DNA of 64,000 bases from Gadus chalcogrammus (GCF_026213295.1 NC_079413.1:19864378-19928377), one strand, 5' to 3'; counted from the first letter of the stretch, positions 1-11,166 are shown. Translations and numbers: made by a program. The notes: generated by a model not told the origin, from the sequence alone.

Positions 1-1037
1 ATTATATTGACTTAATACTGCTCCCCCTTTCCAAATTTCTATATACACAAAACTACGAAGCTGACCACCGAAATCAGTACAGGCCTCGTCAGGCCGAACC
101 AAAACACCCTCACAGGTTCTAACTTCCATACAATTCTAGGGAGGGGAACTACAACATGAGGTGGAGTAGAGGACTTCAGATATGGTGGACGGGGACCTCA
201 AATGGGAGGACTACACATATGGGAAAGGGGATTACACTCTGGGCCTGAAAACCATACAGAGTCCCTTCTCGTGGTCCTGAAACAACCGTTCATTGTTAGA
301 AAAACACGCGCTCTATCGCTACCTCCAACTGTCTAGAGGGAAAATGGTCCCTCTCGATCGTCCTCCGACTTTAGCTCTCCTTGCTATCTCTCCTTGCTAT
401 CTCTCTCGCTCCCTCTTACACAAACGCACATTCACACTGACTTCACACACGGCTCCTCTCATTCTGTCTCCCGCAGACGCACACACATGAACATTGTCTC
501 CTGACACGCACGTACACACAGAATCGCTCACTCTCTTTCTTTCTCTCTCTCTGGGCCACTTACACACACACAGCCACTCTATTTCTCTCTTTCACAAACA
601 TACACACACTGTCCCTCTGCCTCTCTTTCACCCATGCTCTCCTATTCTTCCACCCACGCTGACTCTCGTTCTTGACTCCATACACACGCACTTGCTCTCT
701 GGTCGTGAAGGTGGGGGCGAGAGGTCTCTGCTATCCCTAGTCTGCGTCAGTTCAGGTGTCTGTCCGTCAGTCCCCGCATATGCAATGAATATATGGCCAA
801 GAAATCGTTGTGCTTCTTCGGGCACCTCAGATTCACTTATCAAGGGCGGCGAGCCTTAGGCCTCGAGGGTGTTCTTTCACCACGCAACGAGCCTAGTTTA
901 TCTTATTCTCATTTACCTTTTTCCTCTGGGTGCCACTCATGCCCCAGGCATACCGTTTCCTCTGCAAAGGGACTCTAACCCTGATAAAGGACTCTAACCT
1001 TCTTACCACATAGAATTATTTAATACACAAACAAAGA
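1..1037. other. Low-complexity leader region, no gene seen
   Basis: Positions 430-660 are rich in CACACA and CTCTCT runs, so the open frames here are low-complexity translations without recognisable domains. From about 965 the motif GGGACTCTAACCC appears in degenerate form and leads into the satellite downstream. No splice-consistent exon or conserved protein was found. Confidence 0.6.
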
Positions 1038-1594
1038 AGGGGACTCTAACCCTCTTAAGACACCGGTGGGGACTCTAACCCTCTTAAGACACCGGTGGGG
1101 ACCCTAACCCTCTTTAAGACGCCGGTGGGGACTCTAACCCTCTTAAGACACCGGTGGGGACCCTAACCCTCTTTAAGACGCCGGTGGGGACTCTTACCCT
1201 CTTAAGACACCGGTGGGGACCCTAACCCTCTTTAAGACGCCGGTGGGGACTCTAACCCTCTTAAGACACCGGTGGGGACCCTAACCCTCTTTAAGACGCC
1301 GGTGGGGACTCTAACCCTCTTAAGACACCGGTGGGGACCCTAACCCTCTTTAAGACGCCGGTGGGGACTCTAACCCTCTTAAGACACCGGTGGGGACCCT
1401 AACCCTCTTTAAGACGCCGGTGGGGACTCAAACCCTCTTAAGACACCGTTGGGGACCCTAACCCTCTTTAAGACGCCGGTGGGGACTCTAACCCTCTTAA
1501 GACACCGGTGGGGACCCTAACCCTCTTTAAGACGCCGGTGGGGACTCTAACCCTCTTTAAGACGCCGGTGGGGACTCCAACCCTCTTAATCCTC
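1038..1594. repeat. 59-bp dimeric satellite
   Basis: Two related subunits alternate: a 29-base unit starting GGGGACTCTAACCC and ending ACACCGGT, and a 30-base unit starting GGGGACCCTAACCC and ending ACGCCGGT. The distance between equivalent sites is 59 bases (for example 1096 to 1155), giving about nine dimers. The first unit is doubled at the left edge and the last ones are irregular at the right edge. The alternation is a small higher-order repeat. Each second subunit contains a telomere-like ACCCTAACCC core, but this is not a (TTAGGG)n array. Confidence 0.9.
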
Positions 1595-2796
1595 ACACGG
1601 TCACATCACACCTGGTGCAATTTTCTGTATCAGTAGCATGCATACGCAATAATGCAAAGCATCAGTGTTTTTTGATATTTTTGTCTCAAAGATCTGGGGT
1701 ATCCTGTAGGCTGGTTTTCTATTAAAACACACACAAATTACTGTGAGGTCACAATGCGCTCAATGATAGGTTCAGGAAGCTGGACTCGTCATAATGTCTC
1801 GTGTCAATCAAGTACCTGCTCAAGTTCTAAAGTTTTCATTCGCCCTTCGACGCCAAGTAGAGGTAAGTCATGAACTATAGCTCTAAGTAATAAGTAGTCC
1901 CATTTTATGTCAATGCTATTATAAATCCGTCCCTGGCACATATTAAATATCAATTATATATTTATCGAAGTGTGAAAGATAAATCTAGCCTACCACATAT
2001 TGCTCGATTGAAATAAGGTTAAGCCGTGCTCGGGGCGTCGTGGACCTCGGGCCCGCCACGGCCTCTCTCACCTCACTCTCCAACAAACACCAAAGGGCCC
2101 TTGCCCCCTCTTCGAAAAGTTCAATGTCATTTTAGAAAGTAATCTAACTGATCGATAACGCTAACAATTATGTATGTTATTGTAAATGGTTTTTCACGGG
2201 GAAAACACCGATCGATTTATCGTTGTAACCTTTTGTCACCATAACCGTAAAGTCGAAAACCATAACCGTAATACCGCATGAATATACAGATCGGTACATT
2301 TGTGGAACGTTCTTGCTGCATGTATTCACGCCATCGCACTTAATGAGGGTCATATCTGAAGCAATGCTGCTGCTGGAGGTGTTTTAACGACTGCATTAGC
2401 TCACTCTCTTACTAGCTAGTGGCTAGTGACGTTTATGTTATTACATGGTTCGGTATGCGATGCACTCACACTCGTGGTTGGTTCAACTTTTCAGTGATGA
2501 ACCGTGACTTTTACCGAATTAGTGTCTTTATCGACTTCCAATGCAAGTAATGTTGTTGTAAACCTAATGAGACACCGTGATAGGAGCGTACAACTCATGC
2601 CGTTTTATTCTCTTTTCACACATTTTCACATCACTCACACACTTAATTTCTTGTACCAGAATTCAAAATTGCATGAGTATGCTTCAGACCCAAGCAGTGG
2701 TCCAATCTATGTATGTGGTAAAGACTCCATTAATTAAATAATAAATTGAATATGTTTCATTACAGAGACTCATAGAGAGATTATCGAACAGCGACG
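1595..2796. other. Non-coding stretch, nothing recognised
   Basis: AT-rich, unique-looking sequence with a short G+C-rich island near 2030-2110. No open frame shows homology that I recognise and no terminal repeats were seen. The part just before 2797 could be the 5' flank of the exon-like sequence that follows. Confidence 0.5.
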
Positions 2797-3212
2797 ATGG
2801 ACAGGAAGACATTATTTTCTTTGTGGGCTCAACTGACCCCTGCTTACATCATGATGGCGGACAGGGAGTCCTACACCGAGGTGACCAGGCTGGTCCTCGC
2901 CCCCCCCTACTGAGGCCAAGCCCCCGGGCCTTAACCCCCGCTACCCTCGTGGGGCTAGGCTGCCCTGGTTGGCTGCCCCAACTGGTGGCAGCAACGAGAG
3001 GGTCGTCCTCCGCCCCCCTACTGAGGCCAAGCCCCCGGGCCTTAACCCCCGCTACCCTCGTGGGGCTAGGCTGCCCAAGTTGGCTGTTTCTGAGGAGGCT
3101 GACGGCCAGGAAGCCTGGATCCAGGCGGCCCACTCCGACACCGTGTCCCCCCGTGCACAGGCTCTGGGTGCCGCCTCGAGCCAGGAGACTTCCCCGGGCA
3201 GAACCCCGCCAG
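2797..3212 (+). CDS. Exon-like coding segment with internal duplication; possible 5' part of the TOGARAM-like gene
   Basis: I do not recognise this protein. A frame opens at an ATG at 2797 and reads a polar N-terminus followed by RLVLAPP; it then meets a C8 run where one extra C shifts the frame. Downstream the frame is open and contains a repeated block: the same TEAKPPGLNPRYPRGARLP block occurs twice about 100 bases apart. The segment ends at a good donor (CCAG|gtgaag, 3212/3213) in phase 1. It lies upstream of the TOGARAM exons on the same strand and its composition suits the variable linker of that family, but the link is inferred. It could instead be a separate gene or a processed fragment. 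Confidence 0.35.
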
Positions 3213-3682
3213 GTGAAGAAGTTGTATACTTTAGTGTATTGCAAATATAATTGAAGCATACAAAAGTTATGACAAGTATACTTTTACTTTTTGTGCTTAA
3301 TTAAAAGTATGTTTAACGTATGTACTTTTCATAAGTGTACTTCATAATAAATGTCATTAAGTTCCACTTTAATGTACTGAAAAAAAGTATTCTAATTCTG
3401 AAATACTTAAAGTGGTATTGCATTGTACTTATAAAAAGTGTACTTTATTGTAAGTGTATTGTAAATTGTACGTATGTGTGCTTGGAAAAAGTATACTGAA
3501 AAGCAAAGTAGAAGTGTATTTTTGTATACTTAGTATACTAATCTCAAATTGTATTAGAGTGCCTTAGAAAAATTGCAAATACGTGGTCATTGTGTACTTG
3601 TGTAAAGTACACTTATTTTCAAGTCCTGTGTAAAACACTATTAAAATGTTTTATTAAAGTGTACTTAATTTCCCCTCATTAG
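3213..3682. repeat. AAGTATACTT-rich dispersed repeat in putative intron
   Basis: This AT-rich stretch is built from many variants of AAGTGTACTT and its complement, a kind of sequence common in fish introns. The first ~100 bases recur at 3815-3915, showing that the flanking exon and intron start were duplicated together. Confidence 0.55.
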
Positions 3683-3805
3683 AAGTGGCTGACCCTGACC
3701 ACCCTCGTGGGGCTAGGCTGCCCCGGTTGGCTGCCCTAGCCGCTGGCGCCAACGAGAGGATCGTCCTCCGCCCTACTGAGGCCAAGCCCCCACATAGACC
3801 CCCAG
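3683..3805 (+). CDS. Duplicated phase-1 exon-like segment
   Basis: A 123-base open segment bounded by an acceptor (cattag|AAGTGG) and a donor (CCCAG|gtgaac). It encodes a shorter version of the block at 2797-3212, with PRGARLPRLA, ANERIVLRPTEAKPP and a final PPG shared. Both ends are phase 1, so it could be included or skipped without changing frame. The intron start after it matches the intron start after 3212, which supports a tandem exon duplication. Whether it is spliced into mRNA cannot be judged from sequence alone. Confidence 0.4.
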
Positions 3806-3935
3806 GTGAACAAGTAGTACACTTTATTGTAGTACAAATATAATTGAAGCATACAAAAGTTATTCCAAGTATATTTGTTGCTTTAAAGTATGCTTAACGT
3901 GTACTTTTAACGTGTCCCTCCTGTCTCCTTCACAG

Positions 3936-4329
3936 TGGATCTGCGGGACGCCCCGCTGAGCCCTGCCCCCTCTTCGTGGAACGCCGCTGCCTCCGCCCGC
4001 CGCCGGGCGGTCGGAGGCGCCGAGGCGGACCTCTCTGGGACGGAGCGCTCCCAGTTCGCCAACGGCCAGAGGTCCCAGGCCCCAGGCCTCTGACGCTCCT
4101 GAAGGCGTGGCGGGCAGAGGTAAGTGCGCGTTCAGCCCTTTTCCCCCTGTGCAGGAGCGTCTGAGGAACGGCAGGATCCCCCGGGAGAAGCTCCGGGGCC
4201 CGTCCCCCCACCAGGCAGGGGAAGAGGCCGGGCCCTCTGGGAAGAGGCAGAAGAACGGGGGCCGCTGTTTCCCCGACCAGAGGCTGACCGCTGAGCCCGA
4301 GCTGGAGGAGAAGCAATTCGATAGCAGAG
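3936..4329 (+). CDS. Two candidate linker exons upstream of TOG3
   Basis: Candidate exon 3936-4119 has an acceptor (ttcacag|T) and a strong donor (GCAGAG|gtaagt). Candidate exon 4155-4329 has acceptor gtgcag and donor AGAG|gtaaga and reads ERLRNGRIPREKL and onward, ending in phase 1. In 3936-4119 two frames are nearly open: one continues in phase into 4155, while the other would join the phase-1 donor at 3805 but stops near 4091. The encoded peptides are Arg/Pro-rich and not conserved enough to recognise. Position and phase make them plausible exons of the TOGARAM-like gene. Confidence 0.4.
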
Positions 4330-4673
4330 GTAAGAATGGCATCTCTTACACAAATAAATCAATCCAAAGTAACTCTTCTTTTTTTATAGGATTGAGCCTG
4401 CATGCCACAAAACTTTAATTATTAGCCCGGGCTTTCATTTGTTTCAATCCCTGAACTCAAGCGGCTTGTGTTTGGGACAGGCGTCCATATGGAACAGGCC
4501 TTTAATTCCTTTGGATTTTCCTTTTGGTGAACTGATGCCATCTATTGGCGAAAGTTGGTAATGCTCTAAAATACGTCTGTGATGTTGTCACGCGACCATG
4601 GCAAGGCGCCGGCGTCTAATTGAGACCGGCGTTTATTTTTCAAACGTGTGTGTGTGCAGATAAGCCGTCCCAG

Positions 4674-4780
4674 GGCTCCCTCAGCGGCCCCCAGCGAGAC
4701 CCACCCGGCCCCACCCCTTCCCCAAACCTGAGCTGGCCATGACACAGAGCCTCACTCTCATCAGCTCAGAGAACTGGTGA

Positions 4781-4825
<45 letters not shown>

Positions 4826-7800
4826 AGAATTTTCCCCCACACACACACACGCACACACAGAATCAGTCGAAGCAATCCGAACTTGTGTTTCATCTGACTG
4901 ACCTGCTGTGGTTCTGAACGCAGGCAGGAGAAGATGGAAGGACTCACGGTGCTGCGCAGTCTGGCCCAGAACCACGTGGACACGCTGCTCCCCAGGCTCC
5001 GCGACGTCTGCCTCGCCCTCGTGCAAGAGGTAGCTCCCCCTCTCTGGGCCTGCTCCCTGGTGCTCTCTCTCTCTCTACCACGTAACATGGAGACCAGCGT
5101 CTGTCACTGTGGATGGGCGTGTGAGTGGGCGGGCGGCTGGGTGTGGACAGTCCGTCACTGTCTGCAAGTGTAAAACTAACTCAATCCTGTCTACAGCTTA
5201 GTCTATATACCTCGCTGTGTGTAAAACCATCCCCATCAATTCTACACCATAGAACGAGTGGTTGATTCGACATGAACAATGTCAGCAAAACACAGCCTTG
5301 AATGAAGCGAAGAGTGTGAAACATATTATAATGTAACGCCTGCATTACCTTCATATAGCGCTTTCCAAGACACTCAAAGAACCTTTACAGAGTGAGTGGT
5401 GTCTACCACGTGTGTGTCTGGTTTTCAGGTGAAGAACCTGCGTTGGGGCGTGTCCCGCGTAGCCGTGTGCACGCTGGGCGTCCTGTACTGCCACCTGCAG
5501 CGGGCCATGGACAAGGAGGTGGACACCACGGCCAGGGCGCTGCTGCACAAGGCGGCCGAGAGCAACGCCTTCATCCGGGAGGAAGTGGACGCGGCGCTGG
5601 GCCACATGGTGCGGCACTGCACGCCGGCACGCTGCATCAACGCCTTCCTGGACGGGGGTTTGAGGTCAGGGGGCTGCACGCACACGCACAACGCAGACAC
5701 AAACACACTGTATTGCGCCTTGTTATGTTTTCTAGTATATCTACCACAGTAACGGTATTGCAAGATCAAATCTGTGATTTATATAAAGTACAAAGAATCA
5801 GCGGCAGATGCAAACGCACAACAGAAAAAATAGACATTTAAACAGGACTTGAGTGTCAAAGGAAACGTTTCTAACATCCTTAATCTGCTTTGGACTGGTA
5901 GGTAGGATACTCCAGAGGTCCAGCCGATGTTTCCTTATCTCCATCCGTTGTGTACTTCTGTGGTTTGTGTCTCTTTGTGTGCGTCCTTCATGTTGAGCCT
6001 GTGTGCGTCTGCAGCCACCTGAGCGCGGCGGTGAGGAAGTGCGCCGCCCAGCACCTGGCCGACCTGCTGGAGAGGGTGGGCGTGGCCCGCCTGCTGTCCG
6101 GAGGGAAGGACGTGACGGACAGAATCCTCCCGGCCGTGGTCAAGCTGGCCCTGGACTCCTCCCCGGAACCCAGGCACGTAGAGCCCCCGGTGGCTTCCTG
6201 TGTTGGCTGAAGGCTTTGTCGTGTGTCCAACGGCTCGGTGACGTGCCGGTCTCACTCCTCCCCCTTCAGGTCCTTTGGCCGCCAGATGTTGCTGTTCCTG
6301 TCCTCCCACCGGGACTTTGATAGCCAGCTGGAGAAGAACATCCCCACCAAGGACCTTTCCGCCGCCCGCAAGGCGGTCAGTGGACTCAAGGCAAAGGTAC
6401 GGAAGGCCCCGCCCTCTCGCCCCACCCTACCGCTTGGTGACGGGTCTGGTGAACGTTGTTGTTGTTGTGTTTGTTGTGTCAGGGTCAGGGTCAGGGTCTG
6501 GGTGAGACGCCCCAGACCCCAGCCTCGCTTCCCGGCAGTGGCACCGCCAGGGCCTCGACGCTCCAAAGGAAGCTCCCCAAACAGACCATAGCCCCCAGCC
6601 CCACCACCACCACCGCCACCGCGACCAACACCGCCACCACCACCCCCAGGTGAGACTCCTCCCAGACGCATGACAGCCACCTTGGAAATATGTTGGTGAA
6701 AGTAAAAGCCTTACTTATGCTATGAGGTCAGCTCCTCTCTCCGGGTCGTGTTCCAGAGCACACATGATGGCTTTTGTTTGCAATGTCTCTCCTATATTTA
6801 TTTATGCATTTGTTCGTTTTCTCAACTTGAAGCAAACTTTAAGAATATCTTTTATCTTATTTCCAAGATCATATATATATATGTAGTAAGTATGTATGCA
6901 GTTTCACGACATTATATTTTGTGGTACCCTCCAGGGAGCCCAACTGCAAGTACAGCTCCAAACCTCAGGGGCCCATCATCAAAGACAAGGCTGAGTACAT
7001 CAGGCAGCTCACCGCTCTGCTGGAGTCCAAGGACTTCAGGGAGCGCATCAAAGGCCTCGACCAGCTGGTGGCCGACTGCCAGCACAACCCCAGCATGGTC
7101 ATCCATAGCCTGTTCCCGGTCCGTAAAACCCCCCACCGCTCGTAAACGCCCACTACCTCACACTCGCCCTTATCCCCTTTCCTGGTGGGACTCCCTCCTG
7201 TCCTCTTTTTGTTCACCTGTTCCCCGTTTCTCCCCGCTCCCCCAGGTGTTTGACCTCTTCAGAGACCGCCTGCTGGAGTCCAACCGTAAGGTGAACCTTT
7301 ACGCCCTGGAGGCCCTGCAGGGGATTGTGCGCCTGCTGGAGGACAACCTGTCCGCCATCGTTGACAACCACCTCAACTCCAAGAACCGCGCTGTGTACTC
7401 GGCCGCCACAGGGGCCCTCTGCGAGCTGGTGCTGAACCTCGGTGAGGGCCCGGTGGGGAGCTGTCCAGAACACGGTCAGGTCTGACCACGGTGTTGTCGT
7501 ATTACTCATGTGTTCGTCCCTTGCCCCTCTCCAGACAACAGCCTCCTCCTTGAGCCATTCTGCTTCAAGGCACGGGTTCTTAGCGGCCAAGCAAAGGTGG
7601 ACCTGATCGAGAAGATTGCAGGTTTGTTAATGGCTAAAATGTTTGTTAGTTTTGCTCTTTGCAATGATCAGCACCAAACATACGTATACCATTGTGTGGC
7701 CAATCAAGCGGCATCTGATCCGCTCTGCTCTGCCGCCTTCATCTCCTCCGTCTCTTCCTATTCCTCGGTCTCCTCCTCTCCTCTGTCTCCTCCTGTCTCC

Positions 7801-8119
7801 CATTATTTTGTCTCTTCCTTGGTTTCCACCTCCTTCTCTTCCTGTCTCCTCCCCTCCCCCTTTCCCTCCGTCTCCTCCTCCTCCCCCCCCAGAGCTGGTG
7901 ATGGAGCTGTACCCCCGCCGGCCCCAGCTGGTGGAGCAGAAGGCGCTGCCCCTGCTGTGGGGCCTGCTGGGCCCGTCCAGCGGCAGCGTGCACCGGGCGA
8001 CAACCAGCCTGTGGCGAGCCCTCCACCATCAGATGGGGCCCGGCCTGCGGCAGAGCGCCGCCTCTCAGCCCCCGAGCGTCGGCAGGGACCTCAACCAGCT
8101 GCTGAGAACCATGTCCTGA
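4674..8119 (+). CDS. togaram2: TOGARAM-family protein (crescerin-like), C-terminal TOG3-TOG4 part
   Basis: The gene encodes the C-terminal half of a TOG array regulator of axonemal microtubules, a ciliary tubulin-binding protein. Exons (+): about 4674-4776 (start could be 4665), 4924-5029, 5429-5664, 6015-6173, 6269-6396, 6483-6649, 6935-7118, 7246-7441, 7535-7621, 7893-8119. Phases agree across all junctions. The first six encode a HEAT-like TOG domain (motifs PFPKPELAMTQSLTLISSENW split across text as PFPKPEL and SSENW, then EKMEGLTVLRSLAQ, VKNLRWGVSRVAV, AAVRKCAAQHLADLLERVG, KDVTDRILPAVVKLA). A Thr/Pro-rich linker precedes a second TOG domain (ESKDFRERIKGLDQLV, VNLYALEALQGIVRLLEDN, LVMELYPRRPQLVEQKALP). 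One intron (6174-6268) appears to use a GC donor. The stop codon overlaps a poly(A) signal. Assignment to TOGARAM2 rather than TOGARAM1 is tentative; the N-terminal TOG domains lie outside or upstream. Confidence 0.85.
4781..4822. repeat. (CA)n microsatellite
   Basis: About 40 bases of uninterrupted CA dinucleotides immediately after the splice donor at 4776/4777 in a TOGARAM intron, with a second short CA run near 4841-4858. Confidence 0.95.
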
Positions 8120-8124
8120 ATAAA
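8119..8124 (+). terminator. Poly(A) signal of the TOGARAM-like gene
   Basis: AATAAA begins on the last base of the TGA stop codon at 8117-8119, so the stop and the cleavage signal overlap by one base. If used, the 3' UTR would be only a few tens of bases long. Confidence 0.6.
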
Positions 8125-8206
8125 AAATGACCTAAGGACGGGAACGAGAAGACTCACTGCTCTCTTTGCACTTTTACAGGTAGCTTGTGTTGCACTTTAA
8201 CAGGTA

Positions 8207-8440
8207 AAATTTTCCATTACAATTAGGGCATTTTATCTGAAGCGACTTACATCGGATAATGCACACATTGACACACCGACGGCAGAGTCAACCATGCAAG
8301 GTGACCACCAGCTCGTCGGGAGCAGTTAGGGTTAAGTGTCTTGCTCCGGGACACGTCAACACTCAGCTAGGAGGAGCTGGGGATCGAACTAGCAACCTAT
8401 TACAATATAACTGCTCTACCTCCTGAGCTAAGCCGATCCG
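8207..8440 (-). mobile_element. tRNA-derived SINE with L2-like tail
   Basis: Read on the minus strand, the element has a tRNA-like head with an A-box-like TAGCTCAGGAGGTAGAGC and a B-box-like GCTAGTTCGATCCCC. A body and a tail resembling GTAAGTCGCTT-GATAAAATGCC follow. The flanks carry AACAGGTA at 8199-8206 and at 8441-8448, an 8-base target-site duplication. This is the common teleost SINE layout, in which the tail matches a partner LINE. Confidence 0.85.
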
Positions 8441-8751
8441 AACAGGTAGCCTCTCAAAGCCTGTTATCAAAGCCTGGGGCCTCATTGATCAACCGTACTT
8501 ACGCACAGATTTGTGCGTAAGGAGGGCGTAGGATCATTGCCACGCAAAGTATGGAATTTACCAAAATGTACGAACAGAATCTAGTGGTAGAATAGCGATG
8601 TTACAAGTGCAAAGCAAAGCATTTAAGAGTGTCAACGTCTGCATTAAGCAATCGACATCCACATATGTGCCATGTTTACTTTAATTAGAAAACATTCAAT
8701 TACTCCTTTGTCTAATTTTAAACAGAAAAATTACCTAATTGGTGTCAAACC

Positions 8752-8760
8752 CTATAAAAG
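8752..8760 (+). promoter_or_regulatory. TATA box of the Harbinger transposase gene
   Basis: CTATAAAAG lies about 40 bases upstream of the ATG at 8793, a normal position for a short transposon promoter. Confidence 0.5.
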
Positions 8761-8792
8761 ACAGCTGTGAGAAATGTTTGAAATCTAGTGCA

Positions 8793-9904
8793 ATGGCTTA
8801 TCTTGCGTTATTGGAAGACTTGGCAAACCATGCGCTCTGCAGGGAGCGCGTCTTCAAAGATTGTACTGATCTGCTTGGAGAGAGCACAGAGTGGCTTCTT
8901 AGTAGGTACCACTTCCCAAAGAATGTACTACTGGATTTGTGTCGTGATTTAGGGCCAATGTTGGCTCGAGACACGAGACTCACAAACACAATCCCTGTGC
9001 ATATCCAACTCCTTTCCACCCTGGGATTTTTAGCTACCGGCACATTTCAGCGTGAGGTTGGAGACATAACCGGCACTTCTCAGCCATCGATGAGTAGGAT
9101 CATGCCGGCGGTATTGGACGCAATTATTTCCCTGGCCCCAAACTACATCCAGTTCCCTTACAGAGATCCCCAACAAGCCGAAATCAAACGGGGCTTTCAC
9201 GCCATCGCCGGATTCCCAAACATAATTGGAGCCATAGATTGCACCCACATAGCCACAAAAGCACCGTCAACTAACGAATTTTACTATGTTAACAGAAAGG
9301 GGTTTCATTCTGTCAACGTGCAAATCGTTTGTGATGCAAATCTATCCTTGTTAAACGTTGCGCGGTGGCCTGGAGGAACACACGACTCTTTCATCATGCA
9401 GAACAGCTCTGTTGGTGTGAGTCTCCAAGAAGGCGCTGTGGAAGATGGCTGGCTCATTGGTGAGTATTAGGCTACAACATGTTTAAAATACTATTGCTGG
9501 GTTGTGTACAGTTGTTTAAAAATGTATCATCATTAGGTGATCAAGGTTACCCGCTGAAGCCATGGCCAATGACCCCCTTAACCAACCCGAGGACCCAGCA
9601 AGAAGTATAACCGGCGTATAACCGGGCCCATGCGCGCACGAGGGGCACCGTTGAGCGCGAAATAGGCCTGCTGAAAGGGCGATGGCTGTGCCTTTCCAGC
9701 AAGGGGGGGACACTGCAGTATCGGCCTGAAAAGGTGTGAAGGATCATCATAGCTTGCTGTGTGCTACACAATTTAGCCATCAGACAGGGGGTCCCTCTGC
9801 AGGAACTCCCCAGACCAGACGGTCCTATGCCTGACGCAGTGCCCCTACCACCTCCTAATGCCACTGGCCTTCAGACGAGACAGAGGATCATACAGAGATT
9901 TTAG
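8793..9904 (+). pseudogene. Harbinger (HARBI1-like) transposase, inactivated
   Basis: This encodes a DDE endonuclease that cuts and joins Harbinger ends in the nucleus. Exon 1 (8793-9459) starts at MAYLALLEDLANHALCRER and carries the first catalytic Asp in GAIDCTHIATKAP and the second region in ARWPGGTHDSF. A 77-base GT-AG intron (9460-9536) joins ILIG to DQGYPLKPW. Exon 2 holds the third acidic residue in GTVEREIGLLKGRW and a LQTRQRIIQRF end. Exon 2 contains at least two in-frame stops, one beside a short duplicated TATAACCGG. I chose the ATG at 8793 because upstream sequence lacks family similarity. The closest cellular relative is HARBI1, but the surroundings and stops mark this as a transposon copy. 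Confidence 0.85.
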
Positions 9905-9982
9905 GTAAATCTAGCACAGAAACATAACATTTTGTGTTTTGCTGCATTGGAGGTGGAAAAAAAAGCGCAATTGGTCAACGGT

Positions 9983-11166
9983 TTATGGTTTATTTGCCAT
10001 TTTATTTGCGCAAGAGGCAATCTGTTCAAGAGACTCATTGATTTGAATTAATACATTGGTCATGTTGGTCAGTTGCTCCTTCAGGTCATTAATGGATTAT
10101 GTCATTTCCTCTTGGTTTTGCAGCACCGCCTCCGCCAGCACTCTTGGCGCACGGTGCACGGAAGGGACAATGGACGGCCCCCAGGAGCAGTGCAAACTTC
10201 CGCAATCCACCAGTGCTCAGAGGCCAAGCCTGGTATTGCAGCTGTTTAAGCTGGCTGTGGACGGGGGTCCGTCATTTCATGTGGCCCAGAAGTAGATATC
10301 TCCGTCCACTCCAATACAATTGGGGAACAGGATTGTGTTTCCGCAAAAAATGTCTGGATATCAATCAGAGGCTCATAATTACCTTCATGCCATGTCCTAA
10401 AAAAATGCAAGTTTTTTCTTTTCAAAACGCCACCTCAAGCGTTTTATTAGCCGTTATCTCGCTGGGGAAGAGGGGTGTGCAGCTGAAAGGAGTCGTAGTG
10501 AAACAAATGGCATCCGAGAGGGCCTAGTTCAGTGCTCCGTTAACGTGTCCGATTTTTGGATTGGTTCATCTGCTGCTCAATAACTCTCACGGTCCTCTGC
10601 TTGCGATCATTGTGATTCATCATTTATTGATCCATTTATTCAAAAGATCCAAAGACAAAGAAGCGGTGCCTTACGGTATCATTTTATATTGTTGTTGGAC
10701 CGGAGTTGGGGGATGGGCACGCATGCGTTCTATATTTCTGCATCCGGTACGTCACGGACTAGGCCACGTGTCTTGGCCCCATAACGCGGAAGCAAATCGC
10801 TCCTGTATGTTACCCTGCGCCACTGAGCAGTTTGTACAGGAATGAATGGGCGGCCATGTTCCAGTCCGTGGTCCATCCTTTATTATGTCCATGGGACGGC
10901 CCCGGTTCCTCCGACTCCTCCAGCAACAGCACCATGGGACCCACTGTGAAAGAAACTAATTCACATTAATTTCACAGAGTTTAGTATAGAAGGTTTTTGT
11001 TTGAGTTTGTACAAGAAACACAGAGTTTGTTTCTTGTACCTTCAATTTGAATGTTAGGCAGCCCAGCTTGAGCGTCGGTGTCACCGTCCTCAATTATGCC
11101 GGACAGAGCTGCGTCGCCAATGATGCTGGCAATTGGGTTGTCCACAGGGCTCCAGAGTGCGACCAA
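9983..11166 (-). pseudogene. Harbinger Myb/SANT-like accessory protein, decayed
   Basis: Two pieces are recognisable on the minus strand. One at 11040-11166 reads PVDNPIASIIGDAALSG and EDGDTDAQ, a signature of the Harbinger DNA-binding partner. One at 9983-10290 contains LKEQLTNMTNVLIQINESLE, the predicted coiled-coil tail, ending KMANKP and a stop, with one internal stop upstream. The N-terminal Myb domain is missing; it may have been lost where hAT sequence begins. In active relatives this protein brings the transposase to the termini. Confidence 0.6.

Larger units (their letters stand above)
8476..11166 (+). mobile_element. PIF/Harbinger transposon, decayed, right end not located
   Basis: The left end GGGGCCTCATTGATCAA resembles known fish Harbinger termini. 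It holds a transposase gene on + and a Myb-like partner gene on -, the usual two-gene convergent layout. The complementary right terminus was not found before the hAT sequence starting near 11170, so the element is probably cut there. The span 10300-11030 holds no convincing exon and may be intron of the Myb-like gene. Confidence 0.7.

Noticed and set aside
1038..1594. CRISPR-like or telomeric array
   Set aside because: There are no unique spacers between identical repeats, and the units are not (TTAGGG)n; it is a dimeric satellite in an animal genome.
3860..4342. Minus-strand open frames opposite the TOGARAM linker exons
   Set aside because: They are G+C-driven antisense shadows without any domain, and the plus strand has the splice-consistent exons.
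6484..6505. GTCAGG hexamer array as a telomere-like or regulatory repeat
   Set aside because: It is only three units long and lies at the start of a coding exon, in frame.
8380..8440. tRNA gene on the minus strand
   Set aside because: A- and B-box-like sequence belongs to a SINE head with a SINE body, LINE-like tail and target duplication; the cloverleaf is not complete.
8793..9904. Host HARBI1 gene
   Set aside because: Transposon-type termini, a Myb-like partner and in-frame stops indicate a mobile element; the cellular gene is expected to be intact.
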